Part shown: positions 27,524 through 35,861 of the stretch, one piece after another
Layout: each line of letters starts with the position of its first letter
Numbering within the stretch: position 1 is the first letter of the stretch
Source of the DNA: Clostridiaceae bacterium
Lineage (GTDB): Bacteria; Bacillota; Clostridia; Saccharofermentanales; Saccharofermentanaceae
NCBI GenBank assembly: GCA_012718915.1
Contig: JAAYBI010000015.1
Location: forward strand, 1-64,000
Length of the DNA stretch: 64,000 nt
Reading direction: 5' to 3'
Position numbers and translations under genes: made by a program
The notes under the pieces: generated by a model
Told to the model about the DNA's origin: nothing
Database searches by the model: none
Seen by the model: the letters and a program-made list of their open reading frames with translations, nothing else

Positions 27524-27611
27524 TGTTAGCAGTAATCAAGCCGTTGTTGTGATAACCTATCTTTGGGTGTTCTCGCAACGCAACCATAAGTTCATTTTTC
27601 GGAGGAGAGAC

Positions 27612-29597
27612 ATGCCAAAAAAAGCAGTCTACGACAATCAAAGCATTACATCACTCAAAGGTGCGGATCGCGTTCGCAAACGTCCGGGCGTTATTTTCGG
27701 ATCAGACGGATTGGAGGGATGCGAGCATTCCTTTTTCGAGATTCTATCGAACTCGATAGATGAGGCGCGTGAAGGCTATGGCAATCGCATCGAAGTCATA
27801 CGTTATTCTGACGGCTCAATTCAGGTGTCTGATTTCGGGAGAGGCATTCCGCTCGATTATAATGAAAAAGAGGGCAGATACAATTGGGAATTAGTCTACT
27901 GTGAACTTTATGCCGGCGGTAAGTATAACAATGATACCGGTGAAAATTACGAATTTAGTTTAGGCCTTAACGGTTTGGGTGCTTGCGCTACGCAATATGC
28001 ATCCGAGTCTTTCGATGTATCGGTTTATCGAGATGGTTATAAATACGCTCTTCATTTTGAAAAAGGTGAGGTGTGTGGTGAGCTTCAGAAAGAAGAGACA
28101 CGTTTTAAGCGGACCGGAACGGTTCAACGCTGGAAACCGGATCGGGAAGTATTCACAGAGATATTGATTCCGTTGGAGTCATTTCAGACGATTTTGAAGC
28201 GTCAAGCGGTGGTTAACAGCGGCGTGACCTTTGTCCTGATGGATGATGAGACCAAAGAAGAATATGTTTACTGTTATCCCAGCGGGATTGCCGGTTATGT
28301 CGAGGAAATAAGCGGTGAGAACGCGATGACCAAGACGCATTATTTTGAGGGTAACGGTCAAGGTAGAGATCGGTCTGATAAGTCCGATTACAAAGTAAGG
28401 ACAGAAGTAGCTTTTTGTTTCAATAATGAGATTAACCGCATTGAGTATTATCATAACTCCAGTTTTCTTGAGCATGGCGGCGCTCCAGATAAAGCGGCAA
28501 GAAATGCTTTTACTGCAGAAATTGATCGTCAGATACGATTGCGCGATAAATACAAAAACAATGAAAGCAAAATTACTTTTCAAGATATCTCAGATAGTTT
28601 AATTTTGGTCACAAGTTCTTTTTCCACGCAAACCAGTTACGAGAACCAGACGAAGAAAGCAATCAACAATAAGTTCATTCAAGATTTTATGACGGACTTG
28701 ATTCGTCAGAGGCTCGAAGTATGGTTTATTGAAAATAAGCTCGATGCAGATCGCGTCATTGAGCAGCTGTTAATCAATAAACGCAGTCGTGAAAATGCGG
28801 AAAAGACACGTTTGAACGTCAAGAAAAAACTTATGGGTTCAATCGACATTAACAATCGTGTAAAAAAATTTGTTGATTGTCGAACGAAGGATGTTTCGCG
28901 AAGGGAACTCTATATTGTTGAGGGTGATTCGGCTCTTGGCTCGTGCAAAATGGGTCGGGATGCAGATTTTCAAGCCATTATGCCGGTGCGCGGAAAGATT
29001 CTTAATTGTCTGAAATCGGACTACAACGTCATTTTTAAGAGTGAAATTATCGTGGATCTATTAAAAGTATTGGGTTGTGGCGTCGAAATCAGCACAAAGC
29101 ATAACAAAGATCTGTCTTCTTTCAGTATGGATATGCTTCGCTGGAATAAGATTATTATATGCACCGATGCCGATGTAGACGGATTTCAGATTCGAACATT
29201 GATTCTGGCCATGCTATACAGGCTGACACCGACTCTCATCGATGAGGGGAAGGTTTTTATAGCGGAGTCCCCCTTGTTCGAAATTACATATCGGGACAAG
29301 AAAAAGGAGCAAACCTTTTTCGCTTACGATGAGAAAGAAAAGGCCGCCATTCTTGCGAAATACCCCGCTGAGAAACTGACAATTCAAAGATCAAAAGGAT
29401 TAGGTGAGAACGAGCCGGAGATGATGTGGCAGACGACAATGAATCCGAATTCACGACGACTGATTGAAGTGCTCTCTGATGATGTTAAGGCCACATCGGA
29501 AACATTTGATATGCTTTTGGGAGATAATCTTCAAGCACGCAAGAACCACATAGAGAAAAACGGTCATCTCTATCTGGACCAGCTGGACGTTGGCTAA
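27612..29597 (+). CDS. Type IIA topoisomerase subunit B (divergent ParE/GyrB-like)
   Basis: ATPase/TOPRIM subunit of a DNA strand-passing enzyme, 661 residues. The GHKL ATP site is seen in FFEILSNSIDEA (catalytic Glu and Mg-binding Asn) and VSDFGRGIP. The transducer lysine lies in QTKKAINNKF. TOPRIM motifs are ELYIVEGDSALGS and CTDADVDGF, and the zone before the end is RSKGLGENEPEMMW. Several normally strict positions differ from housekeeping GyrB, for example GVIFGS for GMYIGS and DFGRGIP for DDGRGIP. This points to a separate paralogue lineage. GGAGGAG at 27601-27607 sets the ATG at 27612. It pairs with the following A subunit. Confidence 0.9.
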   Translation: MPKKAVYDNQSITSLKGADRVRKRPGVIFGSDGLEGCEHSFFEILSNSIDEAREGYGNRIEVIRYSDGSIQVSDFGRGIPLDYNEKEGRYNWELVYCELYAGGKYNNDTGENYEFSLGLNGLGACATQYASESFDVSVYRDGYKYALHFEKGEVCGELQKEETRFKRTGTVQRWKPDREVFTEILIPLESFQTILKRQAVVNSGVTFVLMDDETKEEYVYCYPSGIAGYVEEISGENAMTKTHYFEGNGQGRDRSDKSDYKVRTEVAFCFNNEINRIEYYHNSSFLEHGGAPDKAARNAFTAEIDRQIRLRDKYKNNESKITFQDISDSLILVTSSFSTQTSYENQTKKAINNKFIQDFMTDLIRQRLEVWFIENKLDADRVIEQLLINKRSRENAEKTRLNVKKKLMGSIDINNRVKKFVDCRTKDVSRRELYIVEGDSALGSCKMGRDADFQAIMPVRGKILNCLKSDYNVIFKSEIIVDLLKVLGCGVEISTKHNKDLSSFSMDMLRWNKIIICTDADVDGFQIRTLILAMLYRLTPTLIDEGKVFIAESPLFEITYRDKKKEQTFFAYDEKEKAAILAKYPAEKLTIQRSKGLGENEPEMMWQTTMNPNSRRLIEVLSDDVKATSETFDMLLGDNLQARKNHIEKNGHLYLDQLDVG

Positions 29598-29656
29598 ATG
29601 TGGTCTGTCTTTTTATACAACTAACTTATTAACGAATATATACATCGGAGTGAATC

Positions 29657-31918
29657 ATGAAAAAGCATTCGAATCCATCTTCAGAAGATAGTGCAAAACA
29701 ATCTCTTAAAAATATCAGTAATTCTGAGAGTAGCGAGCCTGCAATTATTGAGAAGCAATTAATTACGGATACACTTGAAAGTAATTACATGCCTTATGCG
29801 ATGAGTGTTATTGTGTCTCGTGCCATTCCGGAAATTGACGGATTTAAACCATCTCACCGCAAACTACTATACACCATGTATAAAATGGGATTATTAGGGT
29901 CGACGAGAACCAAATCTGCAAATGTTGTCGGTCAAACGATGAAGTTGAATCCTCATGGTGATATGGCCATTTATGAGACGATGGTTCGACTTACTCGCGG
30001 CAATGGATCACTTTTGCATCCATATGTTGACTCAAAAGGTAATTTTGGTCGTAATTATTCTCGCGATATGCAGTTTGCCGCTTCAAGATATACAGAAGTT
30101 AAGCTCGATAAAATCTGCGAGGAACTATTCAAAGGTCTGGATCGTAACGCGGTCGATTTCATTGATAATTATGATTCCACAATGAAGGAACCAACGCTGC
30201 TTCCGGCCACTTTTCCTTCTATATTAGTTAACAGCAATCAAGGTATTGCAGTGGGTATGGCATCTAATATCTGTTCTTTTAATCTGGAAGAAGTTTGCCG
30301 TGCAACGATTGCGTACATGAAAGATCCGATGGTGTCGTTGATGGAAATTATGCCGGGTCCGGATTTTTCCGGCGGAGGTGTCATCCTTTATGACGATGAT
30401 GCCATGCAGCAGGTCTTTGACACAGGTCGCGGTGCGGTTCGGGTTCGGTCGAAGTACCGTGTTGACCGCAAACAGAACATGATAGAAATTTTCGAAATTC
30501 CCTATACTACTACAGCTGAAGCCATTATTGATGAAATCAGCGAGCTGGTTCGTTCTTCAAAAGTCAAAGAAGTCTCGGATGTAAGAGATGAGACCGATTT
30601 GGACGGCCTTTGTATTACTATCGAGTATAAGCGCGGAACAGACCCCGACGAGTTGATGACTAAACTTTTCAGATTTACGAAGCTTGAGGATACGTTTTCA
30701 TGTAACTTTAATATTTTAATCAATGGCATGCCTCGTGTTCTTGGCGTTAAGTCAATCATCGCGGAATGGTTGTCTTGGAGAAGAGCTTGCCAGAAAAGAG
30801 AAATCATATATGATTTGGAACGCAAACAAAACCGGCTGCATTTGCTCGACGGTTTAGCAAAGATCCTCCTCGACATTGACCGAGCTATTTCAATTATCAG
30901 GAATACTGAACTTGAATCTGATGTTGTTCCGAATTTGATGAAAGGTTTTGACATAGATGCTTTGCAAGCAGAGTATGTCGCGGAAATCAAGCTTCGCAAT
31001 ATTAACCGACAGTACATCTTGAACCGCACGGCGGACCGTGAAAATCTCATCAAGGAGATTGAAGATTTGAACGATATCTTGAGTAAACCCAAGCGTCTGG
31101 ATGCTTTAATCATCAAGACACTAGAAGATGTCGCCAAGAAATTCGGCAAACCTCGTCAGTCTGAACTGCTTCATATTGAGCAAGCCGTTACTTTTTCTGC
31201 AGACAAGATGATTGAAGATTACAATCTAAAATTATTCATGACTGAACATGGATATATTAAGAAAATTCCGCTTACGTCACTACGAAGTGCCGGCGAACTG
31301 AAAACCAAAGACGAAGATAATATTATCATCGAAAAGGAAAGCAAAAACAAAAGCGAGGTCATTTTCTTTTCGGATAAAGCCGTTGCATATAAGATGAAAA
31401 TATTCGAATTGGCGGATACAAAGCCCTCTGAACTTGGAGGGTATCTTCCGAACATTCTGGACATGGAAGATGGCGAGCGTATAATATATATGGTTGTAAC
31501 CGAAGACTACCAAGGAGACATCTTGTTCGGATATGAAAATGGCAAAATCTCGAAAGTGCCTCTTAAAGCATATGAGACCAAGCAGAATCGTAAGAAATTA
31601 CTACATGCTTGTTTTGAGGGCTCTTTGGTCATCGCGGCACACCACATTTTTGAAGATACCGATTTTACGGCTATAACAAATCAGGACAAAGTAGTCGTAT
31701 TTAATTCGACATTAATCCCATTGAAAACGACACGCTCGTCTCAAGGTATCCAGGTTATTGTCAGTAAAAAGGGAAGTAAGCTATCTGCTTTGATACCGCT
31801 TCAATTCAGCGGAATGACGGACCCGGAACGCTACAGAATTCGAAAGACACCATCCGTAGGTTATTACCTAAAGGAGAAAACTTTGGACTTCCGACAGATT
31901 ACATTAGGAGATGTATAG
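29657..31918 (+). CDS. Type IIA topoisomerase subunit A (divergent ParC/GyrA-like)
   Basis: DNA breakage-reunion subunit of 753 residues; the catalytic tyrosine is in FAASRYTEVKL. The winged-helix region has NPHGDMAIYETMVRL where GyrA/ParC proteins normally read HPHGDSAxYD, so the Ser at the quinolone-contact site is replaced by Met and the first His by Asn. A coiled-coil tower and a C-terminal beta-propeller-like region with divergent repeats follow. The N-terminal ~40 residues are polar and look disordered. The gene is 59 bases after the B subunit, and together they should form a functional A2B2 enzyme. The main gyrase genes are expected elsewhere in the genome. Confidence 0.88.
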   Translation: MKKHSNPSSEDSAKQSLKNISNSESSEPAIIEKQLITDTLESNYMPYAMSVIVSRAIPEIDGFKPSHRKLLYTMYKMGLLGSTRTKSANVVGQTMKLNPHGDMAIYETMVRLTRGNGSLLHPYVDSKGNFGRNYSRDMQFAASRYTEVKLDKICEELFKGLDRNAVDFIDNYDSTMKEPTLLPATFPSILVNSNQGIAVGMASNICSFNLEEVCRATIAYMKDPMVSLMEIMPGPDFSGGGVILYDDDAMQQVFDTGRGAVRVRSKYRVDRKQNMIEIFEIPYTTTAEAIIDEISELVRSSKVKEVSDVRDETDLDGLCITIEYKRGTDPDELMTKLFRFTKLEDTFSCNFNILINGMPRVLGVKSIIAEWLSWRRACQKREIIYDLERKQNRLHLLDGLAKILLDIDRAISIIRNTELESDVVPNLMKGFDIDALQAEYVAEIKLRNINRQYILNRTADRENLIKEIEDLNDILSKPKRLDALIIKTLEDVAKKFGKPRQSELLHIEQAVTFSADKMIEDYNLKLFMTEHGYIKKIPLTSLRSAGELKTKDEDNIIIEKESKNKSEVIFFSDKAVAYKMKIFELADTKPSELGGYLPNILDMEDGERIIYMVVTEDYQGDILFGYENGKISKVPLKAYETKQNRKKLLHACFEGSLVIAAHHIFEDTDFTAITNQDKVVVFNSTLIPLKTTRSSQGIQVIVSKKGSKLSALIPLQFSGMTDPERYRIRKTPSVGYYLKEKTLDFRQITLGDV

Positions 31919-31919
31919 T

Positions 31920-33791
31920 TTGAACGGATATTTCGGAATTGACCCGAAGCTCGAACGTGGCTCGTCAAAACTCAGACTATCGATTGTTATCATCGGTGTC
32001 GCAATATTGCTCGTTTTTGCAATAGGTATAGGAATAATTCATGTTAGTAACAATCGGTTATCTCGTGTCCTGACCGATTTTACCCAAGCTCTTGAAGATC
32101 GAGAATACTCAAAGGCACTTCGTATCTACAGAGAAATACATGAAAGTATTGTTCGCGTTAACCCTGACCGTCAACAATCTGTCCAACTGGAAAAACAAGT
32201 TCTTTCCGACATAGAGTCTGTAGTTCAGCAGCGAGTGACTCGAATTATGACGCAGATACGTTATGAACGATATGTTCCCTCTGCAGATGATCGGGCATTT
32301 TTAGAGGGTTTGGAAGAGCTTACCGGTGCTCGACTGTCGACGTGGCTTGATGATTTGGCCAGAGAGTACCTATTAGGGTCGATTGAAAAACCGACTATTG
32401 TGTTTATTTTTGATCAAATCAGTGATTATTCCAATGTTTCTGCAACGACCGGTCAACTAAAAAATGAATTATCGGCCATTGAACTGTTCCGAGGAGATGT
32501 TCAGTTAGCAGAGAATTATTTCTCACAAAAGAACTACATTGAAGCAGCAAAGCAATATGAGTATATTCTTTCGATGGCAGACGGTTACGTGATGAATTTT
32601 TCGGAGGCGAGATTAGCGACCCTTAAGGAAGAAATGTACGATCCGATTATGAAGCAAACAGAACAACTTATCGAAAACTTTAATTATTACACTGCTGAAG
32701 AAATATTGTCCGAGATGATTCGTATATTCCCCGATGATGCACGGGTTCAGAATAAATTATTAGAGGCGACTTCAAATACTTCTTTGCTTGAGCCCTATGT
32801 TGGATCTGTTGAAGTGATATGTGTAAAGCCATTAATTGCGGATGAAGAAGTCGCATTTTCCAGTTCGGTATCGTCTTCAGTCGATGCTTACAACCTGACA
32901 AGAGATGAATTTAGTAGTATTCTTGAATCTCTTTATGACAAAAACTACGTTTTAGTTAATCCTGAAGACATGGTTGATTTGACTAATCCGATTGTTTTGC
33001 AAGATCGCGCGCTATATGTTCCACAAGGTAAGAAGCCACTGGTCATAATCCTTGAAAATTTCAATTACTCTGCATATCAGATGGGTCAAGGGTTCTGCTC
33101 TAGACTGGTCATCAACGACCAAAATCAAGTTAGCGGTGAATTCGTTAATATCTCAGGACAGACCGTTATTAGTAGAACGGCGGAAGCAATCGGCATCTTG
33201 GATGCGTTTGTGGAAGAGCATCCGGATTTTTCATATAACGGTCAAAAGGGTATCATTTCTTTCAGCGGATATGAAAGTGTGTTTGGTTATATTATTCATG
33301 AGGATCAGATAGATGACCGAAATAACGCATTGACAGCTGTCGGACAGCCGACTATATCCTTATCAAATCAGGAGATACTGGATAATCAGAATAAGGTAAT
33401 TAACATTATTAGTCGACTCAATACGACGGGATGGGTTTTTGCTTCTTCTACTTATGGTTATATCAACGCAAATAGCTGCGAGCAGGAAACAATTGAGAAC
33501 GATACTCAAAAGTGGATTAATCAAATTTCGCCTATCGTCGGTCCAGTCAATATATTGGTATACCCCAACGGTGACTTTATAAAGGGCTCAGATCCAAGAT
33601 GCGTATATCTCAAAAACAATGGTTTCAGGATATTTTTTGGTGTAGGACCTACGCCATACTACATCTACGGAGACAATTACTTGTATTTTGATCGAGCGGT
33701 TCTTAACGGTGATACCATTCGAAATGTTGATTATTCTCGACTATTCGACGCGAAAACAGTCTATGATGAGAATAGAAAAATTCCATTTTGA
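31920..33791 (+). CDS. Membrane-anchored protein with degenerate polysaccharide-deacetylase-like domain
   Basis: A protein of about 623 residues with a short cytoplasmic N-terminus, one transmembrane helix (LSIVIIGVAILLVFAIGIGI) and a large outer part. Residues ~50-300 are helical, with TPR-like spacing (NYFSQKNYIEAAKQYEYIL). The C-terminal ~300 residues resemble a clostridial deacetylase-like family: KKPLVIILENFNYSAYQMG, HPDFSYNGQKGIISFSGYE, TTGWVFASSTYGYINAN and ILVYPNGDF. Where active members have an FDD pair this protein reads LEN, so metal binding is probably lost. TTG at 31920 lies nine bases after AGGAG; an ATG at 31911 directly touches that site. It overlaps no gene but follows the topoisomerase closely and may be cotranscribed. 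Confidence 0.6.
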   Translation: MNGYFGIDPKLERGSSKLRLSIVIIGVAILLVFAIGIGIIHVSNNRLSRVLTDFTQALEDREYSKALRIYREIHESIVRVNPDRQQSVQLEKQVLSDIESVVQQRVTRIMTQIRYERYVPSADDRAFLEGLEELTGARLSTWLDDLAREYLLGSIEKPTIVFIFDQISDYSNVSATTGQLKNELSAIELFRGDVQLAENYFSQKNYIEAAKQYEYILSMADGYVMNFSEARLATLKEEMYDPIMKQTEQLIENFNYYTAEEILSEMIRIFPDDARVQNKLLEATSNTSLLEPYVGSVEVICVKPLIADEEVAFSSSVSSSVDAYNLTRDEFSSILESLYDKNYVLVNPEDMVDLTNPIVLQDRALYVPQGKKPLVIILENFNYSAYQMGQGFCSRLVINDQNQVSGEFVNISGQTVISRTAEAIGILDAFVEEHPDFSYNGQKGIISFSGYESVFGYIIHEDQIDDRNNALTAVGQPTISLSNQEILDNQNKVINIISRLNTTGWVFASSTYGYINANSCEQETIENDTQKWINQISPIVGPVNILVYPNGDFIKGSDPRCVYLKNNGFRIFFGVGPTPYYIYGDNYLYFDRAVLNGDTIRNVDYSRLFDAKTVYDENRKIPF

Positions 33792-33893
33792 TAAGTGAGT
33801 TCTTCAAAAAAGATTGTTTGATTATTAACTTTTTAATTTTACATATGTGATATCCTAAATACTATAGTTAATAGCCAGTGTTTGGAGGCACCA

Positions 33894-34907
33894 TTGAGCA
33901 ACAGAACAAAAAATCATTATCGAAGAAATATTTCGAGGCGACGATTCGTTAGATTTCTTGCGCTTGTTCTTTGTTTTGCCTCGGTTTTTGTGTCTTCTTG
34001 TTTTTCGAGCAAAAACATTGATGAAATTATTTATGCAGTTGAAAGCAGATTTCCGGGTGTTCTCCAGACGCCTAAAAACATGCAAGGCGGATTGTCGTCA
34101 ATCGGTTCAGAAGAGGCAATTTCTGTCGGAAGTACTCAGGATCTTTTTTATGCCACCCAAGAGGCTTTGTATTCTTTTCGTTCAGACTTATATTTAACAG
34201 TTAATTCTTTTGAAGAATTTAATCAATATTGGGATGAACTTATTGAGGACGGTGCTTTGCATTCCGCTTTTCAATATCCTGAGGTTCAAATTGAATATGA
34301 TAATTATGAACCTTGTACGGTAAGAGTTATTCTGGACTTCAATGATACCGGTATTGTCATGAGAGAAATCCTTAATAGTACCAATCCGATTTTTACGGAC
34401 CCTATTCAACAAGAATTATATGATGTCGCCGAGTCTATTGTAGAATCAATAACGGATCCTGAGATGTCAGATAAAGAGATAGCTATTGCTGTTCACGATT
34501 ATTTAGTGGTGAATACTATATATGAAGATATTACGAATACCGTTGATCAGATTGACTATTTGTCGACAGCTCACAGCATATTAGTTCGGAATGAAGGACA
34601 GTGTCAGGGTTATGCGGAGGCTTATACATTATTGATGAGCATTGCGGGTGTGGAGAGCAGGATTGTTTCGGGTTCTGCGCTAGATCAAAGAGCAAAATAT
34701 CAGCCGCATGCCTGGAATCAAGTTAAAATCGATGGAATCTGGTATCATGTTGACGTGACTTGGGACGATCCGATTCCTGATACAGGGGATCAGGTTATCA
34801 GTTCATACTTGTTAAGGTCGGATGAATATTTTGACCGTGATCATGATTGGTCGGATCTCTTTCCGTATTGTCCGGAAGATGACGTTGTCGGTATTACGGA
34901 TAGGTAA
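33894..34907 (+). CDS. Transglutaminase-like lipoprotein
   Basis: A predicted surface lipoprotein of about 337 residues. A basic N-terminus (RRNISRRRFVRF) and hydrophobic core end in the lipobox FVSSC. The C-terminal half is a transglutaminase-like cysteine protease fold: Cys in EGQCQGYAEAY, His in QPHAWNQVKI and Asp in HVDVTWDDP form the expected catalytic triad. In bacteria such domains act as proteases, amidases or crosslinkers at the wall; the substrate is not known. GGAGG at 33884-33888 sets the TTG at 33894. A TTG at 33882 overlaps the site. It stands between the deacetylase-like gene and the sirtuin gene. Confidence 0.82.
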   Translation: MSNRTKNHYRRNISRRRFVRFLALVLCFASVFVSSCFSSKNIDEIIYAVESRFPGVLQTPKNMQGGLSSIGSEEAISVGSTQDLFYATQEALYSFRSDLYLTVNSFEEFNQYWDELIEDGALHSAFQYPEVQIEYDNYEPCTVRVILDFNDTGIVMREILNSTNPIFTDPIQQELYDVAESIVESITDPEMSDKEIAIAVHDYLVVNTIYEDITNTVDQIDYLSTAHSILVRNEGQCQGYAEAYTLLMSIAGVESRIVSGSALDQRAKYQPHAWNQVKIDGIWYHVDVTWDDPIPDTGDQVISSYLLRSDEYFDRDHDWSDLFPYCPEDDVVGITDR

Positions 34908-34926
34908 TATAACAGATTGCTTATGC

Positions 34927-34955
34927 TGGACTAACGACGATGACAAGAATATAAT
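34927..34955 (+). promoter_or_regulatory. Promoter of the sirtuin/MutS-like pair
   Basis: TGGACT, a 17-base spacer and TATAAT (34950-34955), 34 bases before the GTG start. Confidence 0.45.
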
Positions 34956-34988
34956 AAAGTAATGAAAAGCCGCGGAGGATGGTTTTAG

Positions 34989-35861
34989 GTGGAGACAAGG
35001 CAGGACCGATATTCGGGTGCTAAAGAGAAGAAAATTCAACAACTCAAGCAATTGATCGACGAGTCGAGTCAGATTGTTTTTTTGGGTGGTGCCGGTGTAT
35101 CGACTGAGAGTGGAATACCTGATTTCCGGAGCGGAGAGGGCATTTTTAATCAAGATAGCGGTCTTGAATATCGGCCGGTAGATATTATCAGCCATTCTTT
35201 TTTTATAGAGCATCCGGACGTATTTTTTGACTTTTATAAGAAAAAACTCTGTTATCCTAAAGCAAAGCCGAACCGCGCTCACAAGGCATTAGTACGACTT
35301 GAGAAGACGGGCAAACTGCGTTCGATCATTACTCAGAATGTTGACAATCTGCACCAGAGCGCCGGAAGCCTCAAGACAATAGAACTTCATGGATCTGTAT
35401 ATCGAAATTATTGTCTCTCTTGTGGTGCCAAGTATGATTTGTCCTTCGTGTTGGAGTCCGAAGGTATTCCGAAGTGTACTGCTTGCGGCGGAATGGTTCG
35501 TCCGGATATTGTTTTATACGAAGAACATTTGAACCATGCGAACATTGACCGAGCCGTCGCTGATATTGAGAAAGCCGACTTATTAATCATCGGAGGGACA
35601 TCCCTTACGGTATATCCCGCAGCGACGTTTGCTCAATTTTTACCGCATGACCGGGTTGTCATCATTAATAAGAGTTCTACGTATTTGGACCTGCAGGCCA
35701 TGTTAACCATTCACGACAGTATCGGCTCGGTATTGGATGCCTCAATACCAAAGAAAAAACGCCAAAAATCATCTGCTGATACTATCCCGAATCCGATTTC
35801 GGATAGTTCTTCTGAGGCTTCGGACGAAGACAATAATTTAATTGAAGGAGAGACCACTTGA
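34989..35861 (+). CDS. Sir2-family NAD-dependent protein deacylase
   Basis: Removes acetyl or other acyl groups from protein lysines using NAD, releasing nicotinamide. NAD-binding motifs GGAGVSTESGIPDFRS (33-48) and TQNVDNLH (115-122) are intact. The catalytic histidine is H134 (ELHGS), and the structural zinc is held by C142, C145, C163 and C166. Length is 290 residues, with about 40 extra C-terminal residues that are lysine-rich then acidic and serine-rich, probably disordered. GTG at 34989 follows GGAGG by ten bases. The stop overlaps the TTG start of the MutS-like gene (TTGA), so translation is coupled. Confidence 0.93.
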   Translation: METRQDRYSGAKEKKIQQLKQLIDESSQIVFLGGAGVSTESGIPDFRSGEGIFNQDSGLEYRPVDIISHSFFIEHPDVFFDFYKKKLCYPKAKPNRAHKALVRLEKTGKLRSIITQNVDNLHQSAGSLKTIELHGSVYRNYCLSCGAKYDLSFVLESEGIPKCTACGGMVRPDIVLYEEHLNHANIDRAVADIEKADLLIIGGTSLTVYPAATFAQFLPHDRVVIINKSSTYLDLQAMLTIHDSIGSVLDASIPKKKRQKSSADTIPNPISDSSSEASDEDNNLIEGETT

